In this document: piece after piece, positions 36,171 to 45,299 of the stretch
Layout: each line of letters opens with the position of its first letter
Numbering within the stretch: the first letter of the stretch is position 1
Source of the DNA: Rubrobacter marinus
GTDB lineage: Bacteria; Actinomycetota; Rubrobacteria; Rubrobacterales; Rubrobacteraceae
DNA length: 64,000 nucleotides
Direction: 5' to 3'
NCBI RefSeq assembly: GCF_011492965.1
Contig: NZ_CP045121.1
Coordinates: 1,240,001-1,304,000, forward strand
Notes under the pieces: model-generated
Databases searched by the model: none
What the model was told of the DNA's origin: nothing
Seen by the model: only the letters and a program-made list of their open reading frames with translations
Program-made: the position numbers and the translations under genes

Positions 36171-36753
36171 GCGTTACTACGGGCGCTCGCGCGAGCGCCG
36201 CCGCCGCCTGGCGCCGTGGCTGATCCTCCTCGCGATCCTGCTCCTCGCCGTGCCGGTCGTCCTGCGCGTCCCCGACGTCGTGCAGAGGGCCCTGCATCCC
36301 CTGAGGTACGAGGACCAGATACGCGCGGCGGCGGCGGAGAACGGCCTGGAACCCGCGTTCGTCGCCGGCGTGATCTACGTGGAGAGCCGCTACGACCCCG
36401 ACGTCCGGTCCTCGCAGGGGGCCTACGGGCTCATGCAGGTGCTGCCGCAGACCGCTACGTTCATCTCCGAGAGGAGCGGCATAACCGGCGACTACCGGGA
36501 CCCGGGGACCAACGTCAGGATGGGCGCGTGGTACCTGAGCTACCTTCTTGGCCGGTACGACGGGAACGAGGCGCTCGCGCTCGCGGCGTACAACTCCGGC
36601 GAGGGGCAGGTGGACTCCTGGCTCGCCGAAGGGCGTAGCCTCCCCGAGGGGATACCGTTCGAGGAGACCCGGGATTACGTGACGAACGCGGCGGAGGCCC
36701 GCGACACCTACGCCGAGATCTACGGCAGCAACCTCGACCGGGACGCCCGGTAG
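36136..36753 (+). CDS. Membrane-anchored lytic transglycosylase (SLT/GH23 domain)
   Basis: A 205-residue protein with a short very basic N-terminus (KKGKRYYGRSRERRRR), one membrane anchor (WLILLAILLLAVPVVL) and an extracellular SLT domain. The catalytic Glu is in IYVESRYDP, followed by GAYGLMQVLPQTA and LALAAYNSGEGQV. It cleaves peptidoglycan strands. Start GTG 36136 (or ATG 36142) lies inside the coaE end. 36754-36991 downstream holds nothing recognisable. Confidence 0.93.
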   Translation: MGMVGARAKKGKRYYGRSRERRRRLAPWLILLAILLLAVPVVLRVPDVVQRALHPLRYEDQIRAAAAENGLEPAFVAGVIYVESRYDPDVRSSQGAYGLMQVLPQTATFISERSGITGDYRDPGTNVRMGAWYLSYLLGRYDGNEALALAAYNSGEGQVDSWLAEGRSLPEGIPFEETRDYVTNAAEARDTYAEIYGSNLDRDAR

Positions 36754-36991
36754 CCCCGCAACCGAAGGGACGGCTCGTCCCGCCGACATGCGCCTGCATC
36801 TCGCGCGAGGCGGGGGCGAAGGCCGGTTACGCTCCGAACGGGCCCTGCAAACCTTTGTCTACCGATGTCGACGGGCAAGGCGCTCGGCGCGGCTCTCCCG
36901 CCGGGCTACGCCACTCGGCGCGAGAACGCGACGAGGGAGGGCCGGGACCATTGGAGGTCTCGGCCCTCGCTCGCCTCGAGTAGGAGGCGTC

Positions 36992-37375
36992 TTACCTTCT
37001 GGTGACCCTCTCGCAGTCGTCGAGGTCGTCTACGCCGTCGGCGCGGACCGTGTCGAAGCCGGAGCCGCAGTCGATGACGTCCCTCCGACCGTCGTTCCCG
37101 TCGCTGATGAAGTCGTTGCCGGAGCCGCCGGAGATGTTGTCGCGACCGGAGCCGCCGAAGATGTCGTCGGAGCCGGAGCCACCGGAGAGGACGTCGCCCC
37201 CGCCGAGGCCGCGGAGGACGTCGGAGCCGGAGCCGCCGGAGAGGACGTCGCGCCCGTCGGTGCCCCGCAGGGTGTCGTTGCCGCTGCCGCCGCTCTTCGT
37301 GACCGCCAGGGCCAGGCCGGCCGTCAGGACCAGCAAGGCCCCCATCGACGCCACCAGCAGAACCATCTTCCTCAT
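36992..37375 (-). CDS. Small secreted protein with RTX calcium-binding repeats
   Basis: A 127-residue protein with a clear Sec signal peptide (MRKMVLLVASMGALLVLTAGLALA). Seven consecutive RTX nonapeptides follow (GGSGNDTLR, GTDGRDVLS, GGSGSDVLR and so on to GGSGNDFIS), then a short tail with two Cys (DVIDCGSGFDTV, DDCERVTRR). RTX repeats form a Ca2+-filled parallel beta-roll. The protein is essentially one beta-roll with no enzyme domain. Start ATG 37375 after AAAGGGA. Same strand as the secreted protein at 37537, but separated from it by a perfect hairpin. Confidence 0.87.
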   Translation of the reverse strand: MRKMVLLVASMGALLVLTAGLALAVTKSGGSGNDTLRGTDGRDVLSGGSGSDVLRGLGGGDVLSGGSGSDDIFGGSGRDNISGGSGNDFISDGNDGRRDVIDCGSGFDTVRADGVDDLDDCERVTRR

Positions 37376-37483
37376 GCCGCGTCCCTTTCTCTTCGGGTTA
37401 TCTGGCGCCGGGGACCTTCGAGAATCCGTCCGTTCGGCGCTACTTCGGTGGACCGGAGCCCCGTCGGGGAGCCGGGCCCGCGT

Positions 37484-37524
37484 CGCGACCCGGCCGCGGT
37501 CCGGGGAACCGCGGCCGGGTCGCG
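37484..37524. terminator. Perfect 17-pair G/C hairpin
   Basis: CGCGACCCGGCCGCGGT (37484-37500), loop CCGGGGA, ACCGCGGCCGGGTCGCG (37508-37524). It starts 12 bases past the stop of the minus-strand gene at 37537-37860, so it is most likely its terminator even without a U tract. Stem strength is exceptional for this window. Confidence 0.6.
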
Positions 37525-37536
37525 CGGGCTAGATGC

Positions 37537-37860
37537 CTACCAGAACAGCAGGTTGAAGCCGCCGAAGAGCACGTTCGCGTTGAACTGCTCCTGCTCGGCG
37601 CTCACGCCGTTGCCGCCCTGGGCCACTTCGTTGTCGTCGCCGTCGATGTTGACCACGGGGTTGTTGTACTGGAAGACCGTCTGGTCGAGGGACTGCGAGG
37701 AGTCGTTGAGCGCGACCTGGCTGTTGTCGCCGGCAAAGAGGAAGATCTCCTCGGTTACGCTCTCGTCGTCGCCCTCGATCGTGGCGTCCTGGGCAAACGC
37801 CGGGACTGCCGTCGCCAGCATCATCGCCAACACCGCCGCCAACATCATGAGCTTTCTCAT
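37537..37860 (-). CDS. Small secreted protein of unknown function
   Basis: A 107-residue protein with signal peptide MRKLMMLAAVLAMMLATAVPAFAQ (cleavage after AFA). The mature part (about 84 residues) is acidic and rich in Asn, Gln and Asp, with few basic residues: FLFAGDNSQVALNDSSQSL, NPVVNIDGDDNEVAQGGNG, and the aromatic end LFGGFNLLFW. The Asn/Gln/Gly spacing faintly recalls surface-fibre subunits, but no repeat unit is regular enough to claim that. Start ATG 37860 after AGGAGGAAGG. No family recognised. Confidence 0.8.
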   Translation of the reverse strand: MRKLMMLAAVLAMMLATAVPAFAQDATIEGDDESVTEEIFLFAGDNSQVALNDSSQSLDQTVFQYNNPVVNIDGDDNEVAQGGNGVSAEQEQFNANVLFGGFNLLFW

Positions 37861-38183
37861 TGCCTTCCTCCTTCTGCTCGCAGGGCACCCGCACCTTTTT
37901 CGGCGCCCCTCTGGTCTGCTAGCAACCTACAAAGAAGCGGCGGCGTAGGAACGATCCGTTTGCGTCAAATCTTCCTGAGCAATCTGTCCTGCGTTTGAGT
38001 GGCTCAAAAGTGAGGGGTCGACGCACCGCCGGCCCACGGGTACCGGCGGCGGGCTCCGTCGTCAGCGGCGCCCCTCGCGCTTCCCCGATGAAAGGGACGG
38101 GCTCTGTCGTATACTCGAACGGTGGGGGAGGGCGGTCTCTCCCGCGCGGGCGGGGTATCCGGAGAAGGCACAGGTGTTTGCGC
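37861..38183. other. Divergent intergenic region between the secreted protein gene and uvrB
   Basis: No gene. It contains TATACT at 38110-38115, a -10 candidate for uvrB 69 bases before its start with no clear -35. An imperfect TTTGAG / CTCAAA inverted pair sits at about 37994-38007. No copy of the lexA-type palindrome is present. Confidence 0.45.
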
Positions 38184-40191
38184 GTGGAGAACTCGACGCA
38201 GAATAGCTTCAAGGTAAACAGCGAGTACAGGCCGACCGGCGACCAGCCGCGGGCCATCGAGATGCTGTCCTCGGGCCTGGAGAGCGGGATGAAGGCCCAG
38301 ACGCTGCTCGGGGTCACGGGGAGCGGCAAGACCTACACGATGGCGAAGACCATCGAGCAGATCGGGCGGCCGGCGCTCGTGATCGCGCACAACAAGACTC
38401 TTGCGGCGCAGCTCGCTAACGAGTTCGCCGAGTTCTTCCCGAACAACGCCGTCGAGTACTTCGTCTCGTACTACGACTACTACCAGCCCGAGGCCTACGT
38501 CCCCCGGACGGACACCTTCATCGAGAAGGACGCCCAGATCAACGAGGACATAGACCGCCTCAGGCACTCGACGACGAGCAGCCTGTTCACGCGGCGCGAC
38601 GTGATCGTGGTGGCCAGCGTCTCCGCGATCTACGGCCTCGGATCGCCCGAGGAGTACCGGGACAAGATGGTGCTCCTGGAGGAGGGCGGCTTCTACGACC
38701 TCGACGACATCCTGCGGGGCTCGTCAAGATCCAGTACACGAGGAACGACTACCAGCTCGCGCGCGGCACCTTCCGGGTGCGCGGCGACGTGCTGGAGGTG
38801 CACCCGGCGTACCAGGACACGGTCTACCGGGTCTCCTTCTTCGGGACGAGGTCGAGGGGATCGCGGAGGTCGACCCCCTCACCGGCGAGGTCTTGAGGGA
38901 GCAGAAGGTCCTCGCGGTCTATCCCGCGAGCCACTTCGTCACGAACGAGGATCGGCTGCAGGTCGCGATCCAGAACATCGAGTCGGAGCTCGACGAGCGG
39001 TACGCGGAGCTCGAGCGGGACGGGAAGGTGCTGGAGGCGTACCGCCTGAGGCAGCGCACCCTCTACGACCTGGAGATGATCCGGGAGCTCGGGTACACGA
39101 GCGGGATCGAGAACTACTCGCGGCACATGGACGGGCGGGCCCCGGGCTCGACGCCGTTCACGCTGCTGGACTACTTCCCGGACGACTACGTGACGTTCGT
39201 GGACGAGTCGCACATCACGCTTTCGCAGATCGGGGGGATGTACAAGGGCGACCGCAGCCGCAAGACGACGCTCGTGGACTTCGGCTTCCGGCTGCCGTCG
39301 GCGCTGGACAACCGGCCGCTGAAGTTCGAGGAGTTCCTGCTCAAGACGAACCAGATGGTCTGCGTCTCGGCGACGCCGGGGCCGTGGGAGCTGGAGCACT
39401 CCGAGCAGATCGTCGAGCAGATCATTCGCCCGACCGGCCTCGTCGACCCGGAGGTCGAGGTCCGGCCGACAAAGAACCAGATCGACGACCTCCTCAACGA
39501 GGTCGCGGTGCGCGTCGAGCACGGCGAGCGGGTGCTGGTCACCACCCTGACCATCAAGATGGCCGAGGACCTGACGGACTACCTCCTGGAGCACAACGTC
39601 AAGGCGCGCTACATGCACGCCAACATAGAGACGCTGGACCGGATCCAGATTATCCGGGGGCTACGGACGGGCGAGTTCGACGTGCTCGTCGGCATCAACC
39701 TGCTCCGGGAGGGGCTCGACCTGCCGGAGGTCACGCTCGTCGCGATCCTCGACGCGGACAAGGAGGGCTTCCTGCGCGGGGAGCGCGCCCTGATCCAGAC
39801 GATAGGCCGCGCCGCCCGCAACGTGAAGGGCCGCGTCCTCATGTACGCCGACAGAATGACGGACTCCATGAAGGCGGCCATCGGCGAGACGGAGCGCCGC
39901 CGGGAGATACAGCAGGCCTACAACGAGCGCAACGGCATCGAGCCGAGGACGATCAGCAAGGGCGTCTCCGACATCCTCATCGCCGCCGAGGCGAAGGGCC
40001 TCTACAGGACGGACAAGAAGAAGGGCGCCGCGCGCGAGGCGCCGCGCGACCCGGACGAGCTCCGCACCCTCATCGCCGACCTCGAGGCCGAGATGATGCA
40101 GGCGGCCGAGGACCTCAAGTTCGAGTACGCCGCGAAGCTCCGGGACGAGATCAAGGACCTTGAGAGGCAGCTACAAGAGGTGGCTTCTTAG
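38184..40191 (+). CDS. uvrB: Excinuclease ABC subunit B (two frame breaks)
   Basis: UvrB, the damage-verifying helicase-like subunit. After repair it is 669 residues, the normal length. GTG start 38184 ([20 protein letters not shown]). Walker [13 protein letters not shown] and the damage-probing beta-hairpin [18 protein letters not shown] come first. Then a missing G in GGGG at 38716-38719 shifts the frame (continuation [16 protein letters not shown]), and another in GGG at 38843-38845 (continuation [16 protein letters not shown]). The rest is intact: [46 protein letters not shown] and the C-terminal UVR domain that binds UvrC. An essential-type repair gene would not survive two such shifts, so they are probably sequence errors. 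Confidence 0.95.
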
Positions 40192-40194
40192 CCC

Positions 40195-40216
40195 GGGGGA
40201 GGGGCGCCCCTCCCCC
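40195..40216. terminator. Hairpin between uvrB and the convergent small gene
   Basis: GGGGGAGGGG (40195-40204) and CCCCTCCCCC (40207-40216) with only CG between them. It sits 3 bases past the uvrB stop and 10 bases before the end of the minus-strand gene, so it may serve both. A T-rich CTTCTTCT follows on the plus strand. Confidence 0.65.
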
Positions 40217-40226
40217 GTAGCTTCTT

Positions 40227-40430
40227 CTAGCCGCTCCCTCCCGAACGTTCGGCGCCGGGCTCGTCCACGCTCTCGTCGCTGCCCTCTGCCGGCTCTTCGG
40301 TGTGCCGCGTGGAGGGCGCCCCTCCCGTGTCCCCATCGGTCTCGGTGGCCTTCTCGGCGCCCCTGGCCTCGACGTCCTCGTCCGCGCCCTCGGCCGGCTC
40401 CTGGGTGTGCTGCGGTCGCTCTTCGCTCAT
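40227..40430 (-). CDS. Small acidic, disordered protein with an internal duplication
   Basis: A 67-residue protein without hydrophobic segments, rich in Glu, Gly, Ala, Asp and Ser. Two tandem units are visible (HTQEPAEGADEDVEARGAE and HTEEPAEGSDESVDEPGAE). It should be unfolded in isolation. Start ATG 40430 directly after GGAGAGGG. No family recognised; a stress or nucleic-acid-shielding role would be speculation. Confidence 0.6.
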   Translation of the reverse strand: MSEERPQHTQEPAEGADEDVEARGAEKATETDGDTGGAPSTRHTEEPAEGSDESVDEPGAERSGGSG

Positions 40431-40485
40431 CCCTCTCCAATCTGCGTCGCACCGGGCCGTAGAGCCCGGCCGTCGATGTGCTTCC

Positions 40486-40782
40486 TTACGTGCTGGGCGG
40501 CGGGGCGGACGACATGCCCCCGCCGCCGCCCCCGACCTCCTGGTAGGCCCGGTGGGCCTTGAAGACCCAGCGGACGGGGGAGTCGGGGTTCTGGTCCTCG
40601 CGCACCTCGAAGTGGCCCTCGACGTTGATCGGGAGTCCTTCGAGGCTCCGGTCCAGGCCCTGTACCTCGGACATGTCCACCTCTATGGCGACGTGGTCCA
40701 GGTAGTAGCCCGTCGCCTCGCTCGGGGGGGCGGTGTCGTTGACCCCGAGGATGCCTTTCATGGTGACGTCCGGATCTGCCAT
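40486..40782 (-). CDS. Small protein of unknown function
   Basis: A 98-residue protein with an acidic, beta-strand-rich body (TGYYLDHVAIEVDMSEV, LPINVEGHFEVRED, VRWVFKAHRAYQEV) and a tail with six consecutive Gly followed by Met-Ser-Ser-Ala and Pro-rich residues. No signal peptide. Start ATG 40782 after AGGAGG. No family recognised. It lies 55 bases upstream of the acidic protein gene on the same strand. Confidence 0.72.
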   Translation of the reverse strand: MADPDVTMKGILGVNDTAPPSEATGYYLDHVAIEVDMSEVQGLDRSLEGLPINVEGHFEVREDQNPDSPVRWVFKAHRAYQEVGGGGGGMSSAPPPST

Positions 40783-40912
40783 CCGGTCCTCCTCGCTCGC
40801 TCGATACCCCGGTTACTTACCTGCTGCGGCCCGCGGCGAAACGCCGGTGTTGTGTTGCCAGGGCGGCGTCGCGGGCGGTGAAGGGGCGAGCGCGGGCGTG
40901 CTAGGATGGGCC

Positions 40913-42516
40913 ATGGGTAAAGGGGCCGGTCTAGCTGCCGGATCGGCGAGCGCGGATGGGGTGCGAAACCTCTTCGGAGGGCGCCTGTTGCTGCTCGCGC
41001 TGGTGGCCTGGGGCCTTCCGGCGACCCTGGCCGTGCTCTCCCCGCAGGGGACCGAAGCGCGCGCCCTCGCCACGCTGGGCGCCTCGTGGGCCGCGGAGGT
41101 CTTCGCGGGGTCGATGCTCTACCTGGCCCTCACGCGGGGCGGAGGGACCGAGCGGCGGCCCTGGCTGCTGTTCGCCGCCGCGGTGGCCCTGCGTCTCGTG
41201 ACGGACGTGGCGTGGGTGGGGACGAGGGCGTTCGGGCTGGGGCCTGCGGAGGCCTTCCAGGTCGCGGTCCACGCGCTCTCCTACGCGCTGTTTTTCGCCG
41301 TGCTCCTGTGGCTGATGAGCACCCTGCGCAAGGAGATGGTCTCCGTCGCCGCGCTCGACACCATCGCCGTGATGCTCACCTCGGGCCTCATCGTCTGGTA
41401 CTTCGTCCTCGGCTCGGGGACCGGGCTCGACGGGGTCTCGGTCCTCGCCCGGCTGGCGCGGCCGGTCCTGGACCTGGGCCTCCTCTTCCTGGGCCTCGCG
41501 GCGCTCCTCTCCGTGAGACGGCCCCCGTTCGTGGTCGTCATGTCCGGGGGGCTCCTGCTGCTGCTCGCGGCGAACGGGGCGTATTTGTGGACGCGGGCGC
41601 GGGGGCGTACGAGCCGGGGGCCGCGGAGATGCTCTGGTCGGCGGGCGTCATGGTGCTCGCCTACGCGGCCCTCTCGTGGGGCGGGGAGAGGGTGCGACCG
41701 GCCGAGCACGTCGGCGGGTACGGGATCGCGCTGTTCTGGTTCGGGCCGCTCTCGCCCTCCTCCAGTACGGGTTCTTGCTGCTGTGGGGGCCGCGAGGGAG
41801 GGCTGCCCCGGTACGTGCTGCTCGGGGCGTCGTGCTCGCGGTGCTCACGTGCGCGAGGATGTTCGCCATCAACCGCGCCCTCAGGCGCCAGTCCGCGAGG
41901 CAGGAGGCGCTCGCGCGCCAGGCCGAGGGGGGGCGCATCATGCGCGAGCTGCACGACACAGTCAAGCAGGGCGTACATGGCACCTCCCTGATGATCGAGG
42001 CCGCGTCCCTCGCCGAGAAGAAAGGCGACGGCGCGGCCGTGCGCGACCTGCTCGAGAAGGCGCTGGAGACCTCCCGCGAGACGGGTCACGAGCTCTCCAA
42101 GCCGATGGACGAGCTCAGGCTCCTCTCGGGGCACGCGGGGGACCCGGCGGCTCTCTTCGGGGAGAAGCTCCGCCGGTTCGGCGACCGCTTCGGGATGGAG
42201 ACGCACCTGGACCTCGCCGCGCCGCTCTCGGAGCTCTCGCCCGAGGAGCTGCGCGTGGCGCATCGCGTCTTCGTCGAGGCGGCGTGGAACGCCGCCAAGC
42301 ACTCGGGGCGCGCAACCTCTGGCTCCGGACGAGTCGAGGAGCCGGCGGCTTCGTGCTCGCCCTGCAGGACGACGGCCACGGCTTCGATCCGGCGGCGTCG
42401 AAGGACGGTTACGGCTTACACTCCATGCGCTCCCGGGCCGAGGAGGCGGGGCGGAGCTGCGGATCTCCTCGGCCCCCGGCGCGGGGACGACCGTCGAGCT
42501 GGGGTTCGGCGGGTGA
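40913..42516 (+). CDS. Two-component sensor histidine kinase, NarL-partner type (four frame breaks)
   Basis: About 535 residues once repaired. The N-terminal 310 residues carry seven or eight membrane helices (for example LLLLALVAWGLPATLAVL and FVVVMSGGLLLLLAANGAYL). A HisKA_3-type dimerisation/phospho-acceptor helix follows (RIMRELHDTVKQGVHGTSLM), then a HATPase domain (FVEAAWNAAKHSG, FVLALQDDGHGFDPAA, DGYGLHSMRSRAEEAG). Frames change at GG 41589-41590, GGGCC 41742-41746, GGGG 42305-42308 and GGGG 42448-42451, each one base short. The repaired C-terminus AELRISSAPGAGTTVELGFGG ends at TGA 42514-42516, overlapping the regulator start by 4 bases. The sensing role is unknown; the multi-helix sensor suggests a membrane or lipid signal. 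Confidence 0.85.
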
Positions 42517-43109
42517 GGATCCTCCTCGTGGACGACCACCCGGCGATGCGCTACGGCGTGAAGTACCTGCTCGACGCGGCCGAGGGCATGGAGGTGGTGG
42601 GGGAGGCCCAGACCGCCCGCGACGCCGTCCGGCTCGCCGACGAGCTCGCGCCGGACCTGGTCCTGCTCGACCTCAGGCTCGAGGGCGAGGACTCCGGCGT
42701 CGAGGCGTGCCGCGAGATCAAGGGGAGGTCCCGCCCCCCGCTCGTCGTGCTGTTCACCGCGCACACCGGGGCCGAGGACGTGGCGGCGGCCGTCCTCGCC
42801 GGCGCCGACGGCTACCTCCACAAAGGGATAGGCGGCTCGGAGCTCCCCGAGGCCCTGAGACGCGTCGAGGACGGCGAGAAGGTCTGGCTCCTCTCCACCG
42901 CGGACGACGAGGCCAGGGAGCGCGTCGCGGGTGCCGCCGACGAGGCCCGGCTGACGCCCAAGGAGCGGGAGGTCCTCGCGCTCATGCTCAGGCGCTACAC
43001 CAACGCGGAGATCTCCTCGGAGCTCTACATAAGCCTCTACACCGCGAAGAACCACGTCTCAAGCATCCTCAGAAAGATGGGCCTCAAGAGCCGCCGGGAC
43101 CTCGTGTAG
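42513..43109 (+). CDS. NarL/FixJ-family response regulator
   Basis: A 198-residue regulator starting at GTG 42513: receiver domain (VRILLVDDHPAMRYGVKYLL, phospho-Asp in LVLLDLRLEGEDSG, LFTAHTGAED, GADGYLHKG) and a LuxR-type helix-turn-helix (LTPKEREVLALMLRRYTNAEISSELYIS, AKNHVSSILRKMGLKSR, partly shown). Start overlaps the kinase stop (GTGA), so the pair is translationally coupled. No frame break in this gene. Targets unknown. Confidence 0.93.
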   Translation: MRILLVDDHPAMRYGVKYLLDAAEGMEVVGEAQTARDAVRLADELAPDLVLLDLRLEGEDSGVEACREIKGRSRPPLVVLFTAHTGAEDVAAAVLAGADGYLHKGIGGSELPEALRRVEDGEKVWLLSTADDEARERVAGAADEARLTPKEREVLALMLRRYTNAEISSELYISLYTAKNHVSSILRKMGLKSRRDLV

Positions 43110-43157
43110 CCCGGCCGGCTATCCTCCTCGCGGCTTCCCGCCCCGGCAAACGGGGCC

Positions 43158-43442
43158 CTACTCGTAGAGCCCTGCGGTCTTCTTCTGCCGTTCGATGGTG
43201 GCTTTGATCTGCCGGGCGTCGGGGAGGGCCATGCGTTCGACGTTGATCCGGCGCCCGTCGTTCGTCTCGACGGTGAGGGTGGCGTTGATGACGCCGCGCA
43301 CCGCGGCGTCGACCACCTGCCTGAGCCCCACCGCCACGACGGTCTGGCCCTGCCAACCGGAGACGAACTCCACCCGGTCGTTGTAGACGTTGACGACGAG
43401 GTTGGTTCCGGCGCCTTGCGCCAGGGGTCTGTTCTGTTCCAT
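43158..43442 (-). CDS. Small protein of unknown function, possibly PH-like
   Basis: A 94-residue soluble protein. After a 13-residue lead it shows strands VVNVYNDRVEFVSGWQG, QTVVAVGLRQVVDAAV, NATLTVETNDGRRINVERM and a closing helix PDARQIKATIERQKK. That strand-strand-helix order with a terminal helix resembles short bacterial PH-like domains that sit in immunity or envelope proteins; this is a shape argument only. Start ATG 43442; the ribosome site is weak. It lies downstream of amt on the same strand, 124 bases away. Confidence 0.72.
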   Translation of the reverse strand: MEQNRPLAQGAGTNLVVNVYNDRVEFVSGWQGQTVVAVGLRQVVDAAVRGVINATLTVETNDGRRINVERMALPDARQIKATIERQKKTAGLYE

Positions 43443-43566
43443 GCCCGCTTTCTATCAAGGTTGCTCGGGATCTGCACCGGACGAGACGCCCGGAAGCCCC
43501 GGAGATCGCCCCGGGGCCTCGGATGCGGTCCGGCGGGGACGAGCCCCGCCGGACGGACTTTTACCG

Positions 43567-45012
43567 CTAGGCCGTGCCCCCCGCGGTCCTCCTGCTGTTT
43601 ATCGGATCGGGGATGCTGCTGCCGCCGCTGCCGTTCTGGTAGTCGGTGGCGATAAGCTGCTCGGAGTAGCCGTAGACGCCGTGCTCGGAGATGTCGAGGC
43701 CGTCGAGCTCCTGCTCCGGCTTGACGCGGAGGCCGATGGTCGCCTTGAGGGCGGCGAAGACGCCGTAGGAGACGAGGAAGACGAAGCCGCCGCAGGCGAC
43801 GATGCCGAGGGCCTGCACGCCGAGCTGGGCGAAGCCGCCGCCGTAGAAGAGGCCCGGGTTGCCGACGCCGGTCGACTCGACGAGGGCGGGGGTGGCGAAG
43901 AGGCCGGTGGAGAGGGTGCCCCAGATGCCGCCCATGCCGTGAGCGGCGATGGCGCCCAGGGGATCGTCGACGCCGATGCTGTCCACGAAGATGAGGACGG
44001 AGTACATGATGATGCCGGCGACGAAGCCTATGACGATGGAGGCCCAGGGGTCGACGAAGGCGCACGCGGCGGTGATCGCGACGAGGGCGGCGATCGCGCC
44101 GTTGCCCGCCATCCCGACGTCGACGTGGCGGCGGTACGCGTAGCTCATGAGCATGGCCCCGAGGACGCCGGCGCCGGCCGCGAGGTTGGTCGTCAGGGCG
44201 ATGTCGGCGAAGGAGGCGCCGACGGCGGCCATCGTGGAGCCGGGGTTGAAGCCGAACCAGCCGATCCACAGGATGATGACGCCGAGGACCGCGAGCGGCA
44301 TGTTGTGGCCGGCGATGCTCTGCGGGCGGCCCTCATCGTCGTACTTGCCGATGCGGGGGCCGAGGAGAAGGGTGCCGGCGAGGGCGGCCATGGCGCCCGA
44401 GAGGTGGACGACCGTGGAGCCCGCGAAGTCCTGCATGCCGAAGCCCGCGAGCCAGCCGCCGCCCCAGATCCAGTGCCCGACGATCGGGTAGATGAGCCCG
44501 GCGAAGACCACGGCGAAGATGCAGTAGACGGCGAACTTGGTCCGCTCGAGCATGGTCCCCCACACGATGGCCAACGAGACGAGCGCGAAGGCGACCTGGA
44601 AGAGGAACTTGGCGGAGACGGGGACCGCCGTCCACGCGAGGCCCGCGTAGGTCTCGGCGTCGCCGGTGAGGAAGAAGCCCCCGGTGCCGATGATCGGGTT
44701 GAGGCCGCCGCCGTCGGAGAAGGTGAGGCCGAAGCCTATGGCCCAGAACATGACGATGCCTATGCCCATCATCGCCAGGATCTTGGCCACCACGCTACCG
44801 ACGTTCTTCATGCGCGAGAACCCGACCTCCAGCATCGCGAAGCCCGCCTGCATGAAGATGACGAGCATCGCCGCCACGATCACCCATAGGGTGTCTACCG
44901 CGAGGACCATCTCTTCGACCGTCGGCGGCGCCTCTTCCTGCGCCAGCGCCAGCCCCGGCACGGCCGCCACGAGCATTAAGACCGCCATCGTCAATAAAAC
45001 GAACCTTCGCAC
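43567..45012 (-). CDS. amt: Ammonium transporter
   Basis: A 481-residue Amt/Rh-family channel. A cleavable-looking signal peptide (VLLTMAVLMLVAAVPGLALAQ) precedes 11 membrane helices. Family blocks include MQAGFAMLEVGFSR, DFAGSTVVHLSGAMAALAG (signature with the first pore His), and DPLGAIAAHGMGGIWGTL (second pore His region). The C-terminal cytoplasmic tail (LDGLDISEHGVYGY) is the usual GlnK-contact segment, but no glnK/glnB gene is adjacent. I use GTG 45012 because AGGAGGGAACCC lies upstream; the frame is open to 45048. The 287-base gap upstream (45013-45299) shows no gene. A PucR-type regulator gene precedes it on the same strand. Confidence 0.96.
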   Translation of the reverse strand: MRRFVLLTMAVLMLVAAVPGLALAQEEAPPTVEEMVLAVDTLWVIVAAMLVIFMQAGFAMLEVGFSRMKNVGSVVAKILAMMGIGIVMFWAIGFGLTFSDGGGLNPIIGTGGFFLTGDAETYAGLAWTAVPVSAKFLFQVAFALVSLAIVWGTMLERTKFAVYCIFAVVFAGLIYPIVGHWIWGGGWLAGFGMQDFAGSTVVHLSGAMAALAGTLLLGPRIGKYDDEGRPQSIAGHNMPLAVLGVIILWIGWFGFNPGSTMAAVGASFADIALTTNLAAGAGVLGAMLMSYAYRRHVDVGMAGNGAIAALVAITAACAFVDPWASIVIGFVAGIIMYSVLIFVDSIGVDDPLGAIAAHGMGGIWGTLSTGLFATPALVESTGVGNPGLFYGGGFAQLGVQALGIVACGGFVFLVSYGVFAALKATIGLRVKPEQELDGLDISEHGVYGYSEQLIATDYQNGSGGSSIPDPINSRRTAGGTA

Positions 45013-45299
45013 GGGTTCCCTCCTTCTTACAGAGTGTGTACTTGGCACGTAGTCTAGGCACGGCCCCAGGGGTGGTCTTTGGCCCGTTGTACAAAGATGG
45101 ACCCGGAAAACTCCGGCCTGCTTGTACAGCCGCGCGGCTCGCCGGGCCCCTCCCGCGCCGAATGCCCCGCGACGGTCCGACTCTCGCCGCCAGCTTGTCC
45201 CGGTGGCGCAAGATCCGCCGCAACGGGCGTCGTCGAGGCGGGCGGCCCGCTGGTGGACCGGCGAGCGGGCCGTCCGGTCGCGGCCCGGGCGGGCGGGTT

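Noticed and set aside
36788-36991. Possible gene between the transglycosylase and the RTX protein
   Set aside because: Open frames there lack a ribosome site and have random codon use.
37537-37860. Secreted Asn/Gln-rich protein as a curli-type fibre subunit
   Set aside because: No regular repeat of the curlin type and no csgB/E/F/G-like genes nearby.
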